Assembly: GCA_021778895.1 (NCBI GenBank)
Contig: JAJYBR010000003.1
Span: 1 to 64,000, forward strand
From: Actinomycetes bacterium
Lineage (GTDB): Bacteria > Actinomycetota > Acidimicrobiia > Acidimicrobiales > RAAP-2
Reading direction: 5' to 3'
DNA: 64,000 nt
The notes under the pieces were generated by a model. It ran no database searches. It was not told the origin of the DNA and saw only the letters and a list, made by a program, of their open reading frames with translations. Each line of letters starts with the position of its first letter. The first letter of the stretch is position 1. Shown here piece after piece: positions 1 through 8,123 of this stretch. The position numbers and the translations under genes are program-made.

Positions 1-634
1 GCTCGGCCGAGGTCGACGTGCGGCTCCGCGACGTGCGCTTGGCCGGGGCGGCTGGTACCGGCTCGGCCGCTACCGCTTCGACGGGCGGCTCGGGCGAGCG
101 CCGGCGCGAGGTGCGCCGGGCCGGGGCGGCCGGTACCGGCTCGGCCGGGGTCGGGGGCGCCGCGGCGAGCGCGGCCTTCTTCGCGGCCCGCACCGACTTG
201 GCACCGCGCACGGGCAGTCTCGGCGTGAAGATCCACCCCACTCCGGGCACGGGTTTGCCCCCGATCAGACGTCCCTCGTCGAAGAGCCACGGGTAGAGGT
301 GGTGGAACTCCTGGAACGAGTCGTTGGACAAGACGACGCCCGTGATGCGGTCGGCGATCTTCAAGATGAACGCATCGCCGCGCCCGATGGCCCCGGCCGG
401 CGGGGTCACGATCGTGCCCTCGCTCTCGCGCTCGTGGAAGCGGCTTCTCTCACTGGCCGCCACGCGGTGCGCGAAGGTGGCATCGGCCACGACGATCAGC
501 TCGGCGCGAGGGTTCTCGGCGCGAAACGCGCGGAGCACCTCGTCGAGTTGCGCCAGGCTGGGGTCACTGCGGCCCTCCGTGGCCATATTGGATCCGTCGA
601 CGACGACCTGGACCTTGCCGCGCTGACTGGTCAC
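1..634 (-). CDS. PIN/NYN-like ribonuclease (Zc3h12a-type), C-terminus cut by window edge
   Basis: This gene is absent from the ORF track because it runs off the left edge without a stop. Read on the minus strand from a GTG at 634, it begins MTSQRGKVQVVVDGSNMA. The strand followed by DGSN is the first acidic active-site motif of the NYN/Zc3h12a-like PIN nucleases. Further acidic motifs follow (VVADATF; GRGDAFILKIAD; VVLSNDSFQEF), and the segment SNDSFQEFHHLYPWL resembles the regnase family. About 135 residues of domain are followed by an Ala/Pro-rich tail in which a PVPAAPA(R/K)RTSR unit occurs twice, continuing past the edge. The start overlaps the kgd stop by 4 bp (GTGA), so it is probably translated with kgd. 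A metal-dependent RNA cleavage role is inferred from family; the substrate is unknown. Confidence 0.8.
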   Translation of the reverse strand, partial: MTSQRGKVQVVVDGSNMATEGRSDPSLAQLDEVLRAFRAENPRAELIVVADATFAHRVAASERSRFHERESEGTIVTPPAGAIGRGDAFILKIADRITGVVLSNDSFQEFHHLYPWLFDEGRLIGGKPVPGVGWIFTPRLPVRGAKSVRAAKKAALAAAPPTPAEPVPAAPARRTSRRRSPEPPVEAVAAEPVPAAPAKRTSRSRTSTSAE

Positions 635-3600
635 TGGAGCACTCGATCCAGCAGGTCACGTTGCTCGGCGGCGTGAACCAGCCCGCTGCCCGTCGCGGGA
701 CTCGCCGACTCGGCGCGCGCCACGTGGGACACCGCGACCTCGCGCAGCTGCTGGTGGACCTGGTGGTGCACAAAGGGCCACGGACCCATGTTCTCGGGTT
801 CCTCTTGCAGCCACACCACCTCTTGGACCCCGGGGTAACGGGCCAGCGTTGCGTCGATCTCCTCGTGTGGCCACGGGTAGAGCTGCTCCACGCGGGCGAT
901 CGCGATGTCCGCTCGCCCCTCGGCGTCGCGCCGCGCGAGCGCCTCGTGGGCGATCTTGCCCGACGCGAAGACCACGCGGCGCACGCCGGCGGGTTCGATG
1001 ACGTCGTCGAGGACCGGGCGGAACGACCCTTCCGTGAAGGCCGAGAGCGGCGAGCGCATGGCCGGCGAGCGCAGCATCGACTTGGGTGTGAAGACCACTA
1101 GGGGCGTGACCTTCTCGCGTCGCACCTGGCTGCGCAGCAGGTGGAAGTACTGGGCGGACGACGTGGGCTGGGCCAGGCGCAGGTTGTTGCGCGCGCACAG
1201 CGACAGGAATCTCTCGATCCGGCCACTGGAGTGCTCAGGCCCCTGGCCCTCGTAGCCGTGGGGCAGGAGCATCACCAGCCCCGCCTGCTGACCCCACTTG
1301 TCCTCGGCGGCGACCAGGAAGTTGTCGATGATGATCTCGGCCCCGTTGACGAAGTCGCCGAACTGGGCCTCCCACATCACGAGGGTGCGCGGTGCTTCGA
1401 CCGAGTATCCGTACTCGAACCCCAGGGCCGCGTACTCGCTGAGCAGCGAGTCGCGCACGGTGAATGCGGCCTCGGTGCCCAAGTGAGCCAGCGGCACGTG
1501 CTGGTCCCCCGTCTGGTAGTCGATCAGGGCGGCGTGGCGGTGCGAGAAGGTGCCGCGCCGCGAGTCCTGGCCCACCAGTCGCACCGAGGTGCCCTCGACG
1601 AGCAGGGTGCCGAAGGCCAGGGCCTCACCGAGAGCCCAGTCGACCTCTCCGGCCTCGATCGCGGCCCGTCGCTGGGCGAACTGGCGCTCCAACTTCGGGT
1701 GCAGGGTGAAGCCCTCGGGCGTCCACATCGTCGCCTCGGCGACCCGCGTCACGATCTCGGCGCTGACCCCCGTCTCGGGCGCGGGCGGATCGGCGGGTAC
1801 GTCAGCCGCTGGCACGCCCTCGAGCGTCGGCACCGGTACGGTGCGCACCTCGTCCAGCACCGCCTGCAGGCGTGCGTTGAAGGCCTCCAGAGCCGACTCC
1901 GCCTCTTCCATCGAGAGGTCCCCGCGGCGCACCAGCGTCTCGGTGTAGCCCTTGCGCACCGAGCGAAGCTGATCGATCACCTGGTACATCTGGGGCTGCG
2001 TGTAACTGGGGTCGTCCCCCTCGTTGTGGCCGTGGCGCCGGTAGCAGACGATGTCGAGGACGACGTCGCGATGGAAGGCCTGGCGGTAGTCGAAGGCCAG
2101 GCGCGCGGCACGCGCGCAGGCCTCGGGGTCGTCGCCATTGACGTGGAAGACCGGTGCCTGGATCATCTTGGCGACGTCCGTGGGATAGACGCTCGACCGG
2201 GCGGACTCGGGGGCCGTCGTGAAGCCGACCTGGTTGTTGATCACCACGTGGATCGCCCCGCCGACGTGGTAGCCCGACAGCAGCGAGAGGTTCAAGGTCT
2301 CGGCGACGACGCCCTGGCCGGCGAACGCGGCGTCGCCGTGGATCAGGATCGGCAGGTACGGGTACATGTCGGCCACGTGGTCGCGCTCGCTGGCCTCGCC
2401 GGGCCGCACGACCTGATCCTGCTTGGCCCGCACGATCCCCTCGACCACCGGGCTGACGGCCTCGAGGTGCGAGGGGTTCGACGCCATCGAGACCGCGATC
2501 TCGGTCCCCGACGCGCTGCGGAAGCTCCCCCGGGCGCCCTTGTGGTACTTGACGTCACCCGAGCCCTGCACGCTCTCGGGATCGAGGTTGCCCTCGAACT
2601 CCGAGAAGATCTCGCTGTAGGACTTGCCCACGATGTTGGCCAGGACGTTGAGCCGGCCGCGGTGAGCCATGGCGATCACGGCTTCGCGCACGCCAGCCGC
2701 CGCGGCGCTGTCCAGGATCTCCTGCAGGGCGACGATGGTCGACTCCCCGCCCTCGAGCCCGAAGCGCTTCTGGCCGACGTAGCGCGAGTGGAGGAAGCGC
2801 TCGAAGACCTCGGCCTCGTTGAGCGCCTGCAGGATGCGTCGCTGCTCGGCGGCGTCGAGCAGCGACGTGACACCCTCGACGCGCTCCTGGATCCACCGCT
2901 TCTGGGCCGGGTCCATGATGTGGCCGTACTCGATGCCGGTCGTGCGGCAGTACGCCTCACGCAGCAGCGACAGGATCTCCTCCAGGGTCGCCTGGTCGCG
3001 CCCGGCCAGTCCTCCCGTGACGAAGCGACGAGGGAGGTCCCAGATCGTCAGCCCGTAGTTCGAGAGCTCGAGCTCGTCGTGCACCGGCGGCGGGTCGCTG
3101 TGCAGCGGGTCGAGGTGCGCATAGAGGTGCCCGCGCACCCGGAACATGTTGATCAGCTCCTGGACCCGGATCTGCTTGAGGATGCGCTCGGCCTCGTCAG
3201 CGGCTCCCGCGTTGCGGTCGGGCGACCACCGTGACGGCTCGTAGGGAATGCCCAGCGAGAAGAACACGTCGTCGTAGAACTGGTGGCCACCGGTCAGGCA
3301 CTCGGCGACGTACTTCAAGAACAGGCCGGACTCGGCACCCTGGATGATGCGGTGGTCGTAGGTGGACGTCAGGTTCATGACGCGCCCGACCCCCATCTCG
3401 GCCAGCGCGCGAGCGTCGGCCGCCTCGAAGCCACTGGGCCAGCTGAGTGCCCCGACGCCGATGATCGTCCCCTGGCCAGGCATCAGGCGCGGGACCGACT
3501 GGATCGTCCCCAATGTCCCGGGATTGGTCAGGGTCACCGTGGCACCCACGAAGTCGTCGGCGCCGATGGCTCCCGCGTGCACCTTGCGCACCAGGTCCTC

Positions 3601-4233
3601 GTAGGCCAGGAGGAAGGCGCGGAAGTCCAGCGTGTCGGCGTCGCGGATCACCGGGACCATCAGGTTGCGCGTCCCGTCGGGCCGCTGCACGTCCACCGCC
3701 AGTCCCAGCCCCACGTGGTCGTGGCGCACGATTCCGGGCGTTCCCTTGACGTCGATCGACTCCACGAACGTGGCGTTCATCGCCGACACCTGGCCCAGAG
3801 CACGCACGACGGCGAAGGCGATGAGGTGGGTGAAGGACACCTTGGCGCCGCTGGAGCGCGAGAGTGCCGTGTTGAGTGCCGCCCGGTTCACCTCGAGGAG
3901 CCGCGCGGGCACCGAGCGGACGCTGGTCGCGGTCGGGACGTCCAGGCTCGCCCGCATGTTCGCCACGATGCGCGCGGCCGCGCCGCGCAGCGCCTGGGCG
4001 CCCTCGGCCGCCGCCGGCACGGGCGCCGGGGCTGCAGGGGGAGCTGGCGGCGGTGCCACGGCGCTCGCCACGGGAGGGACGGTGGAGCGCTGGTAGTCGG
4101 TGAAGAACTCCTGCCAGCTGGCCGAGACCGAGTTCGGATCGGCGAGGTACTGCTCGTAGAGGTCGTCCACGAGCCAGGCGTTGGGCCCAAAGGAGCCCCG
4201 GGAGGGTTCGGGGGCGGAAGTCGCGTTCGTCAC
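631..4233 (-). CDS. kgd: Multifunctional 2-oxoglutarate dehydrogenase/decarboxylase Kgd (E2-E1 fusion)
   Basis: The 1200-residue protein has the mycobacterial Kgd architecture. A short SucA-like N-terminal helix (NAWLVDDLYEQYLADP) is followed by an Ala/Pro linker, an acyltransferase domain at about 90-330 with the catalytic motif STYDHRIIQGAESG, and a ThDP-dependent E1 from about 345 to the end (MAHRGRLNVLANI, GDAAFAGQGVVAETLN, HRRHGHNEGDDPS). It decarboxylates 2-oxoglutarate in the TCA cycle and makes succinyl-CoA when paired with a lipoylated E2 and Lpd; such genes lie near 47-49.7 kb. No lipoyl domain is present, as in mycobacterial Kgd. The GTG start lies 6 nt after TAGGCT and has no Shine-Dalgarno sequence, which suggests a leaderless mRNA. 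Length is close to the mycobacterial protein of about 1230 residues. Confidence 0.96.
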   Translation of the reverse strand: MTNATSAPEPSRGSFGPNAWLVDDLYEQYLADPNSVSASWQEFFTDYQRSTVPPVASAVAPPPAPPAAPAPVPAAAEGAQALRGAAARIVANMRASLDVPTATSVRSVPARLLEVNRAALNTALSRSSGAKVSFTHLIAFAVVRALGQVSAMNATFVESIDVKGTPGIVRHDHVGLGLAVDVQRPDGTRNLMVPVIRDADTLDFRAFLLAYEDLVRKVHAGAIGADDFVGATVTLTNPGTLGTIQSVPRLMPGQGTIIGVGALSWPSGFEAADARALAEMGVGRVMNLTSTYDHRIIQGAESGLFLKYVAECLTGGHQFYDDVFFSLGIPYEPSRWSPDRNAGAADEAERILKQIRVQELINMFRVRGHLYAHLDPLHSDPPPVHDELELSNYGLTIWDLPRRFVTGGLAGRDQATLEEILSLLREAYCRTTGIEYGHIMDPAQKRWIQERVEGVTSLLDAAEQRRILQALNEAEVFERFLHSRYVGQKRFGLEGGESTIVALQEILDSAAAAGVREAVIAMAHRGRLNVLANIVGKSYSEIFSEFEGNLDPESVQGSGDVKYHKGARGSFRSASGTEIAVSMASNPSHLEAVSPVVEGIVRAKQDQVVRPGEASERDHVADMYPYLPILIHGDAAFAGQGVVAETLNLSLLSGYHVGGAIHVVINNQVGFTTAPESARSSVYPTDVAKMIQAPVFHVNGDDPEACARAARLAFDYRQAFHRDVVLDIVCYRRHGHNEGDDPSYTQPQMYQVIDQLRSVRKGYTETLVRRGDLSMEEAESALEAFNARLQAVLDEVRTVPVPTLEGVPAADVPADPPAPETGVSAEIVTRVAEATMWTPEGFTLHPKLERQFAQRRAAIEAGEVDWALGEALAFGTLLVEGTSVRLVGQDSRRGTFSHRHAALIDYQTGDQHVPLAHLGTEAAFTVRDSLLSEYAALGFEYGYSVEAPRTLVMWEAQFGDFVNGAEIIIDNFLVAAEDKWGQQAGLVMLLPHGYEGQGPEHSSGRIERFLSLCARNNLRLAQPTSSAQYFHLLRSQVRREKVTPLVVFTPKSMLRSPAMRSPLSAFTEGSFRPVLDDVIEPAGVRRVVFASGKIAHEALARRDAEGRADIAIARVEQLYPWPHEEIDATLARYPGVQEVVWLQEEPENMGPWPFVHHQVHQQLREVAVSHVARAESASPATGSGLVHAAEQRDLLDRVLQ

Positions 4234-4239
4234 GGGCCC

Positions 4240-4245
4240 AGCCTA
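4240..4245 (-). promoter_or_regulatory. -10 element of kgd, leaderless arrangement
   Basis: On the minus strand TAGGCT is followed by 6 nt and the kgd GTG, so transcription should begin at or within a base of the start codon. The same bases lie in a small inverted repeat (CCAGCC-TAG-GGCTGG, 4238-4252). No convincing -35 is visible. Confidence 0.55.
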
Positions 4246-4293
4246 GGGCTGGATCCCTCCTGATCGATGGGGCCCACCGTCGCTCCTCACCGG

Positions 4294-4299
4294 TAGATT
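4294..4299 (+). promoter_or_regulatory. -10 element of the alpha/beta hydrolase gene, leaderless arrangement
   Basis: TAGATT is followed by 6 nt and GTG at 4306, placing the expected start site on the GTG. This supports GTG 4306 over the internal ATG at 4330. No clear -35 is visible. Confidence 0.5.
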
Positions 4300-4305
4300 G
4301 CTCGC

Positions 4306-5112
4306 GTGGTCGACCCCTCGAATCGATGGATGTCTCGTGAGGAGGGACCCGTCGAGGGCCTCGCCCAGTGGGCCCAGCGCGTCCCAGGACCGCGCGCGAC
4401 CCTGGTCACCGTCCACGGGGGGCTCGACCGCGGGCGATCCTTCGCGCGCATCGCTCGTCGTCTGCCCGATTGGGACGTCGTCACCTACGACCGGCGGGGC
4501 TACCAGTCGTCTCGAGCCCTCGGCGTGGGCACCGTCGAGGACCACGTACGCGACCTTCGCAGCGTCATCGACCGCGAGCGCCACCGGCACGATGCCCCGA
4601 TCGTGGCCCTCGGCCACTCCTTCGGCGGTGTCGTCGTGCTGGGGGCGCTAACCGCCGCGTCCGACCTGGTGGCCGGGGCGGTCCTCTACGAGGCGCCCCT
4701 CCCCTGGATCCTGAGTCGAACCGACCACCGAACGATTCCCGCGACGGCCGGCAACCGGGCCGCCGAGCTGTTCTTCAAGCACGTGATGTCCGCGGCGGCC
4801 TGGGAGCGCTTGAGCGACACCGAAAGGCACTCGCGCCAGATGGACGGACCCGCACTGCTGAGCGACCTGGGGGCGCTCGAGGGTCCCGTCCCCTTCGATG
4901 TGACCACCCTCGACGTCGACGTCATCTACGCCTACGGGCACTGGGAGAGGACCCCGTACTACCGCGAGCTCGGCACGCGAGTGGCCGCGTTGACCGACGC
5001 CATTTGCTTCGTGGAGGTGGGAGACGCCCGCCACGACGCCCACCTGCGCCGGCCCGAAGCGTTGGCCGCGCTCGCGCGCCAAGCCCTGGAGGACGCGTGC
5101 GCGTCGGCGTGA
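4306..5112 (+). CDS. Alpha/beta hydrolase
   Basis: A 268-residue alpha/beta-hydrolase-fold protein. The oxyanion strand reads LVTVHGGLDRG, the nucleophile elbow is ALGHSFGG (G-H-S-F-G), and a late histidine in GDARHDAHL is the likely third triad member. The family hydrolyses esters, lactones or related bonds; the substrate cannot be read from sequence. There is no signal peptide or membrane segment, so it is cytoplasmic. It is divergent from kgd across 72 bp, and its 3' end overlaps the next gene by 16 bp, so the two are probably translated from one mRNA. The GTG start is supported by a leaderless -10. An ATG eight codons downstream is the alternative. Confidence 0.85.
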   Translation: MVDPSNRWMSREEGPVEGLAQWAQRVPGPRATLVTVHGGLDRGRSFARIARRLPDWDVVTYDRRGYQSSRALGVGTVEDHVRDLRSVIDRERHRHDAPIVALGHSFGGVVVLGALTAASDLVAGAVLYEAPLPWILSRTDHRTIPATAGNRAAELFFKHVMSAAAWERLSDTERHSRQMDGPALLSDLGALEGPVPFDVTTLDVDVIYAYGHWERTPYYRELGTRVAALTDAICFVEVGDARHDAHLRRPEALAALARQALEDACASA

Positions 5113-6008
5113 CCGGATCGTCCGGGCTCATCGGACGCTCGCTGGTCCGGGCGCTGTCCGCCCGCGGCGACCAGGTCGTCCGATTCGTGCGACCCGGCAC
5201 GACGGCCCCCGGCGGCGCCGTCGTGCGCTGGGATCCCGCCACGCGGGATGTCGACGAGAACGATCTGCGTCAGGCCGGGCCCCTCGACGCGATCGTCAAC
5301 TTGGCGGGGACGGGAATGGGCGACCGGCGCTGGACCGCGGCACGACGCGAGGCCATCGTTCGCTCGCGCCTCGCGGCCACCGGCCTCGTCGTCGAGATCA
5401 TCGAGCGTCTGCCCGGCGGGCTGACGGCGCTCGTCAACGCGTCAGCGGTCGGCTACTACGGTTCCCATCCCGCAGCAGCCGTCGACGAGACCAGCCCGAC
5501 CGGGACGGACTTCTTGGCCAGCGTGTGTCGCCAGTGGGAGGATGCCGCCAACCAGGCCCAGCGCTTCGGCACGCGCGTGGCCCTGTTGCGCTCCGGGGTG
5601 GTGCAGAGTGCCGCCGGCGGTGCGCTGGCGCGCCAGCTGCCGCTGTTCCGGCGCGGACTGGGGGGAACCCTCGGCTCAGGTCACCAGTGGGTCAGCCTCA
5701 TCTCGCTCACCGACGAGGTGCGCGCGATCGAGTGGATCCTCGACACCGATCAGGCGGGCCCGCACAACCTCGTGGCACCGACGGCTGCCACCAACGCAGA
5801 CCTGACGGCGAGCCTGGCCCACGCGCTCGGGCGGCGCGCCGCCCTGCGCGTCCCGGCCGTAGCACTCGACGTCGCCTTGGGTCGGGGCCTGTCGCGCCAG
5901 GCCGTTCTGGCCAGCCAACGCGCCCAGCCACGACGTCTGCTCGAAGAGGGATTCACCTTCCAGCACCCCGACGTGACAGCCATTGTGGCGGCAGCACTCG
6001 CTTCGTGA
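5097..6008 (+). CDS. TIGR01777-family NAD(P)-dependent epimerase
   Basis: The ORF track starts far upstream in antisense noise; the real protein starts at GTG 5097 (VRVGVTGSSGLIG), giving 303 residues, the usual family size. The N-terminus is a Rossmann nucleotide-binding strand (GVTGSSGLIGRSLV), followed by the family block VNLAGTGMGDRRWT and the YYG of an extended SDR (SAVGYYGSH). The C-terminal DUF1731-type region contains ALGRRAALRVPA and ends in a run before GFTFQHP. The family (E. coli YfcH, actinobacterial homologues) is an extended SDR whose substrate is unknown. It overlaps the upstream hydrolase, so the two are likely co-expressed. A GTG at 5109 that would overlap the hydrolase stop by 4 bp would remove the first strand and is rejected. 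Confidence 0.9.
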   Translation: MRVGVTGSSGLIGRSLVRALSARGDQVVRFVRPGTTAPGGAVVRWDPATRDVDENDLRQAGPLDAIVNLAGTGMGDRRWTAARREAIVRSRLAATGLVVEIIERLPGGLTALVNASAVGYYGSHPAAAVDETSPTGTDFLASVCRQWEDAANQAQRFGTRVALLRSGVVQSAAGGALARQLPLFRRGLGGTLGSGHQWVSLISLTDEVRAIEWILDTDQAGPHNLVAPTAATNADLTASLAHALGRRAALRVPAVALDVALGRGLSRQAVLASQRAQPRRLLEEGFTFQHPDVTAIVAAALAS

Positions 6009-6063
6009 ATCCGTGCGCCGCTCCATCGCTATCCCCTGACCAGCGCTTCTTATATTGCAATTA

Positions 6064-6076
6064 GGTGAATTTCACC
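6064..6076 (+). promoter_or_regulatory. Palindromic operator candidate upstream of dppA-like gene
   Basis: GGTGAA-T-TTCACC is a perfect 6-bp inverted repeat with a one-base centre. It sits 11 bp upstream of the predicted -35 of the ABC substrate-binding protein gene. The position suits an activator or repressor site; the cognate regulator is not in the window. Confidence 0.4.
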
Positions 6077-6087
6077 CTGGGATGAAC

Positions 6088-6116
6088 TTGTGAGACACCT
6101 AACCGCCCGGTACAGT
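6088..6116 (+). promoter_or_regulatory. Promoter of the ABC substrate-binding protein gene
   Basis: A -35-like TTGTGA (6088-6093) and a -10-like TACAGT (6111-6116) are separated by exactly 17 bp. The predicted leader is about 65 nt and carries a strong AGGGAGG ribosome binding site at 6171-6177. Unlike many genes here, this one has a real leader. Confidence 0.6.
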
Positions 6117-6186
6117 GACCCACAGTCCATCGTTGATGGGCTCCAACAGTTGAGGCCACTTCGGTGGCCCAGGGAGGCAAGTTGAT

Positions 6187-8004
6187 ATGCATCTAGGGCG
6201 CAAACTAAGGCTCGCGATGTCGGTTGGCGCAGTCGCCAGTTCGCTGTCGCTGGGTCTCATCGCTCCAGCCACGAGTGGAGCGAGCGCTCCCTCAGGGACC
6301 ATTACCTATGCGGAGGGTGCGGGGGCTAACCCGAACTACATCTTCCCGTATATGGGCTGTGCCTACTTCTCAGTGGACAACATCAACCAGTTCCAGGACT
6401 TGATGTTCCGGCCGCTGTACTGGTTCGGCCTCGGTGCCTCGAGCGCGTACGTTCCCAAGCTGTCCCTGGCTGCATCGCCAGCCTTCTCAAACGGGAACCG
6501 GACGATCACGCTCAACATGAAGGGATGGAAGTTCGCTGACGGTCAGGTCGTTAACGCCCGCTCGGTGATGTTCTTCCTCAACATGTACAAGGCCGACCCG
6601 ACCTCCTACTGTGGGTACAACGGTGGCTACGGCATCCCTGACCAGGTGAAGACCGCCTACGCCAAGGGCGCAAACTCCGTGGTGATCAACTTCACCACCT
6701 CGGTGAACCCAGGCTGGATCTTGTACAACTACCTGTCAGAGATCACTCCATTCCCGAACTCCTGGGACTACACGGCACCGGGTCACCACTCCAACTGCGC
6801 GGGTGGCAAGTACGGCGCGGCGTCGACCAACGCCCAGTGCAAGGCCGTCGAGACGTACCTCGACAACCTGTCGAGCAACACATCGACCTACACCAACAAG
6901 CTGTGGCAGAGCGGCGTTGATGGACCGTTCCGTCTGACGCACTTCGACAACCTCGGCAACGCGACCTTCGTGCCGAACCGGGCGTACTCGGGACCGCAGA
7001 AGGCGCAAGTTGCCCAGGTGAAGGAAGTGGCCTTCACGTCGACGCAGGCTGAGGAGAACGCCCTGCAGGCCGGCCAGATCGACCTCGGGTACGTTGACCC
7101 GTCGATCTTGACGGCACCGGCACCGGCACCCGGCAAGGTGGGCCCGAACTGGGGTCAGCTCTCTCAGCGCTACAACATGTACACGGGCTCGACGTGGGAC
7201 TTCAACTACGCGCCGTTCAACTTCAGTACCAAGGACCCGAAGCACGCGGCGATCGCCCAGCTCTACATCCGCCAGGCGCTCCAGACAGCCGTGGACCAGC
7301 TCGGGATCATCCAGAAGGTGGACAAGGGCTACGGCTTCCCGATCTACAGCCCGCTGCCCCCGAACACTCCTAGTTCGATCAGCGGCGCGGTGAAGAACCC
7401 CTACCCGTTCAACCTCACCGCGGCCAAGGCTCTGCTGACGAGCCACGGTTGGACTGAGCAGGGCGGCGTCATGACGTGCACCAGCCCCGGAACTGGCGCG
7501 AACCAGTGCGGCGCGGGAATCACGCAGGGCTACCAGCTCAAGTTCAGCATCATCTGGGCGAGCGGCACCCCGTCGCTGGACCAGACGTTCAGCGCGGAGA
7601 TCGCTGACTGGGCATCGATCGGTATCCAGTTCTCGCACTCCACTGCGACGTTCAACAACGTGATCGCGGCGTGCAACGGTGGCAGCGGCTACGAGATCTG
7701 CTCGTGGGGCGGCGGCTGGATCTACGCGCCGGACTACTACCCCTCTGGCGAGACGCTGTTCACGCCGACCGGTGGCTTCAATGTCGGCAGTTACAACGAC
7801 GCGCAGATGACGACGCTGATCAAGCAGACGACCTTCGGCCGGGCCAAGCTGACCGCGTACGCCCAGTACGCCGCGCAGCAGCTGCCGGTGCTCTACCAGC
7901 CCCAGGCGACTGGCGCCGGTGAGGTCATCAAGACGCTGAAGAGCACCATCGGGTTCACGCCGAACCCCCTGATGAACTTCATGCCGGAGTACTACCACTT
8001 CTAG
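6187..8004 (+). CDS. ABC transporter substrate-binding protein, family 5 (peptide/nickel/opine type)
   Basis: A 605-residue SBP_bac_5 protein that would bind oligopeptides or related solutes outside the membrane and deliver them to the DppB/DppC permeases encoded next. Residues 1-32 are an export signal: charged MHLGRKLRL, a hydrophobic core, then ATSGASA. No lipobox cysteine is present, unusual for a Gram-positive binding protein. The mature part shows the family order LMFRPLYWFG, TITLNMKGWKFADGQVVNARSVMF, and IRQALQTAVDQ. An AGGGAGG site lies 9 nt before the ATG. Base composition is clearly less GC-rich than neighbouring housekeeping genes. A strong hairpin follows the stop, so most transcription probably ends before dppB, giving excess binding protein over permease. 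Confidence 0.9.
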   Translation: MHLGRKLRLAMSVGAVASSLSLGLIAPATSGASAPSGTITYAEGAGANPNYIFPYMGCAYFSVDNINQFQDLMFRPLYWFGLGASSAYVPKLSLAASPAFSNGNRTITLNMKGWKFADGQVVNARSVMFFLNMYKADPTSYCGYNGGYGIPDQVKTAYAKGANSVVINFTTSVNPGWILYNYLSEITPFPNSWDYTAPGHHSNCAGGKYGAASTNAQCKAVETYLDNLSSNTSTYTNKLWQSGVDGPFRLTHFDNLGNATFVPNRAYSGPQKAQVAQVKEVAFTSTQAEENALQAGQIDLGYVDPSILTAPAPAPGKVGPNWGQLSQRYNMYTGSTWDFNYAPFNFSTKDPKHAAIAQLYIRQALQTAVDQLGIIQKVDKGYGFPIYSPLPPNTPSSISGAVKNPYPFNLTAAKALLTSHGWTEQGGVMTCTSPGTGANQCGAGITQGYQLKFSIIWASGTPSLDQTFSAEIADWASIGIQFSHSTATFNNVIAACNGGSGYEICSWGGGWIYAPDYYPSGETLFTPTGGFNVGSYNDAQMTTLIKQTTFGRAKLTAYAQYAAQQLPVLYQPQATGAGEVIKTLKSTIGFTPNPLMNFMPEYYHF

Positions 8005-8026
8005 ACGTCACTATCCAGAAACGCTG

Positions 8027-8069
8027 GAGGGCAGAAGCGGGGCCCTCTTGGGGCCCCGCTTCTGCCCTC
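8027..8069 (+). terminator. Strong hairpin after the binding-protein gene
   Basis: A 19-bp perfect stem (GAGGGCAGAAGCGGGGCCC and its complement) with a 5-nt loop lies 23 nt past the stop. No T-tract follows, as is common in high-GC actinobacteria. It could attenuate transcription into dppB or protect the upstream 3' end. Confidence 0.75.
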
Positions 8070-8109
8070 TGAGCACCCTCGTGGACCCAGTTCACCGAGG
8101 CAGCACTGC

Positions 8110-8115
8110 TAGGAT
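8110..8115 (+). promoter_or_regulatory. -10 element of dppB-like gene
   Basis: TAGGAT is followed by 8 nt and the GTG start of the permease gene. It gives the permeases their own near-leaderless promoter downstream of the terminator hairpin. Confidence 0.45.
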
Positions 8116-8123
8116 GGCTTCCC

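Noticed and set aside
1141-3234. 697-codon plus-strand ORF
   Set aside because: Antisense of kgd; His/Arg/Gly-rich composition and no domains.
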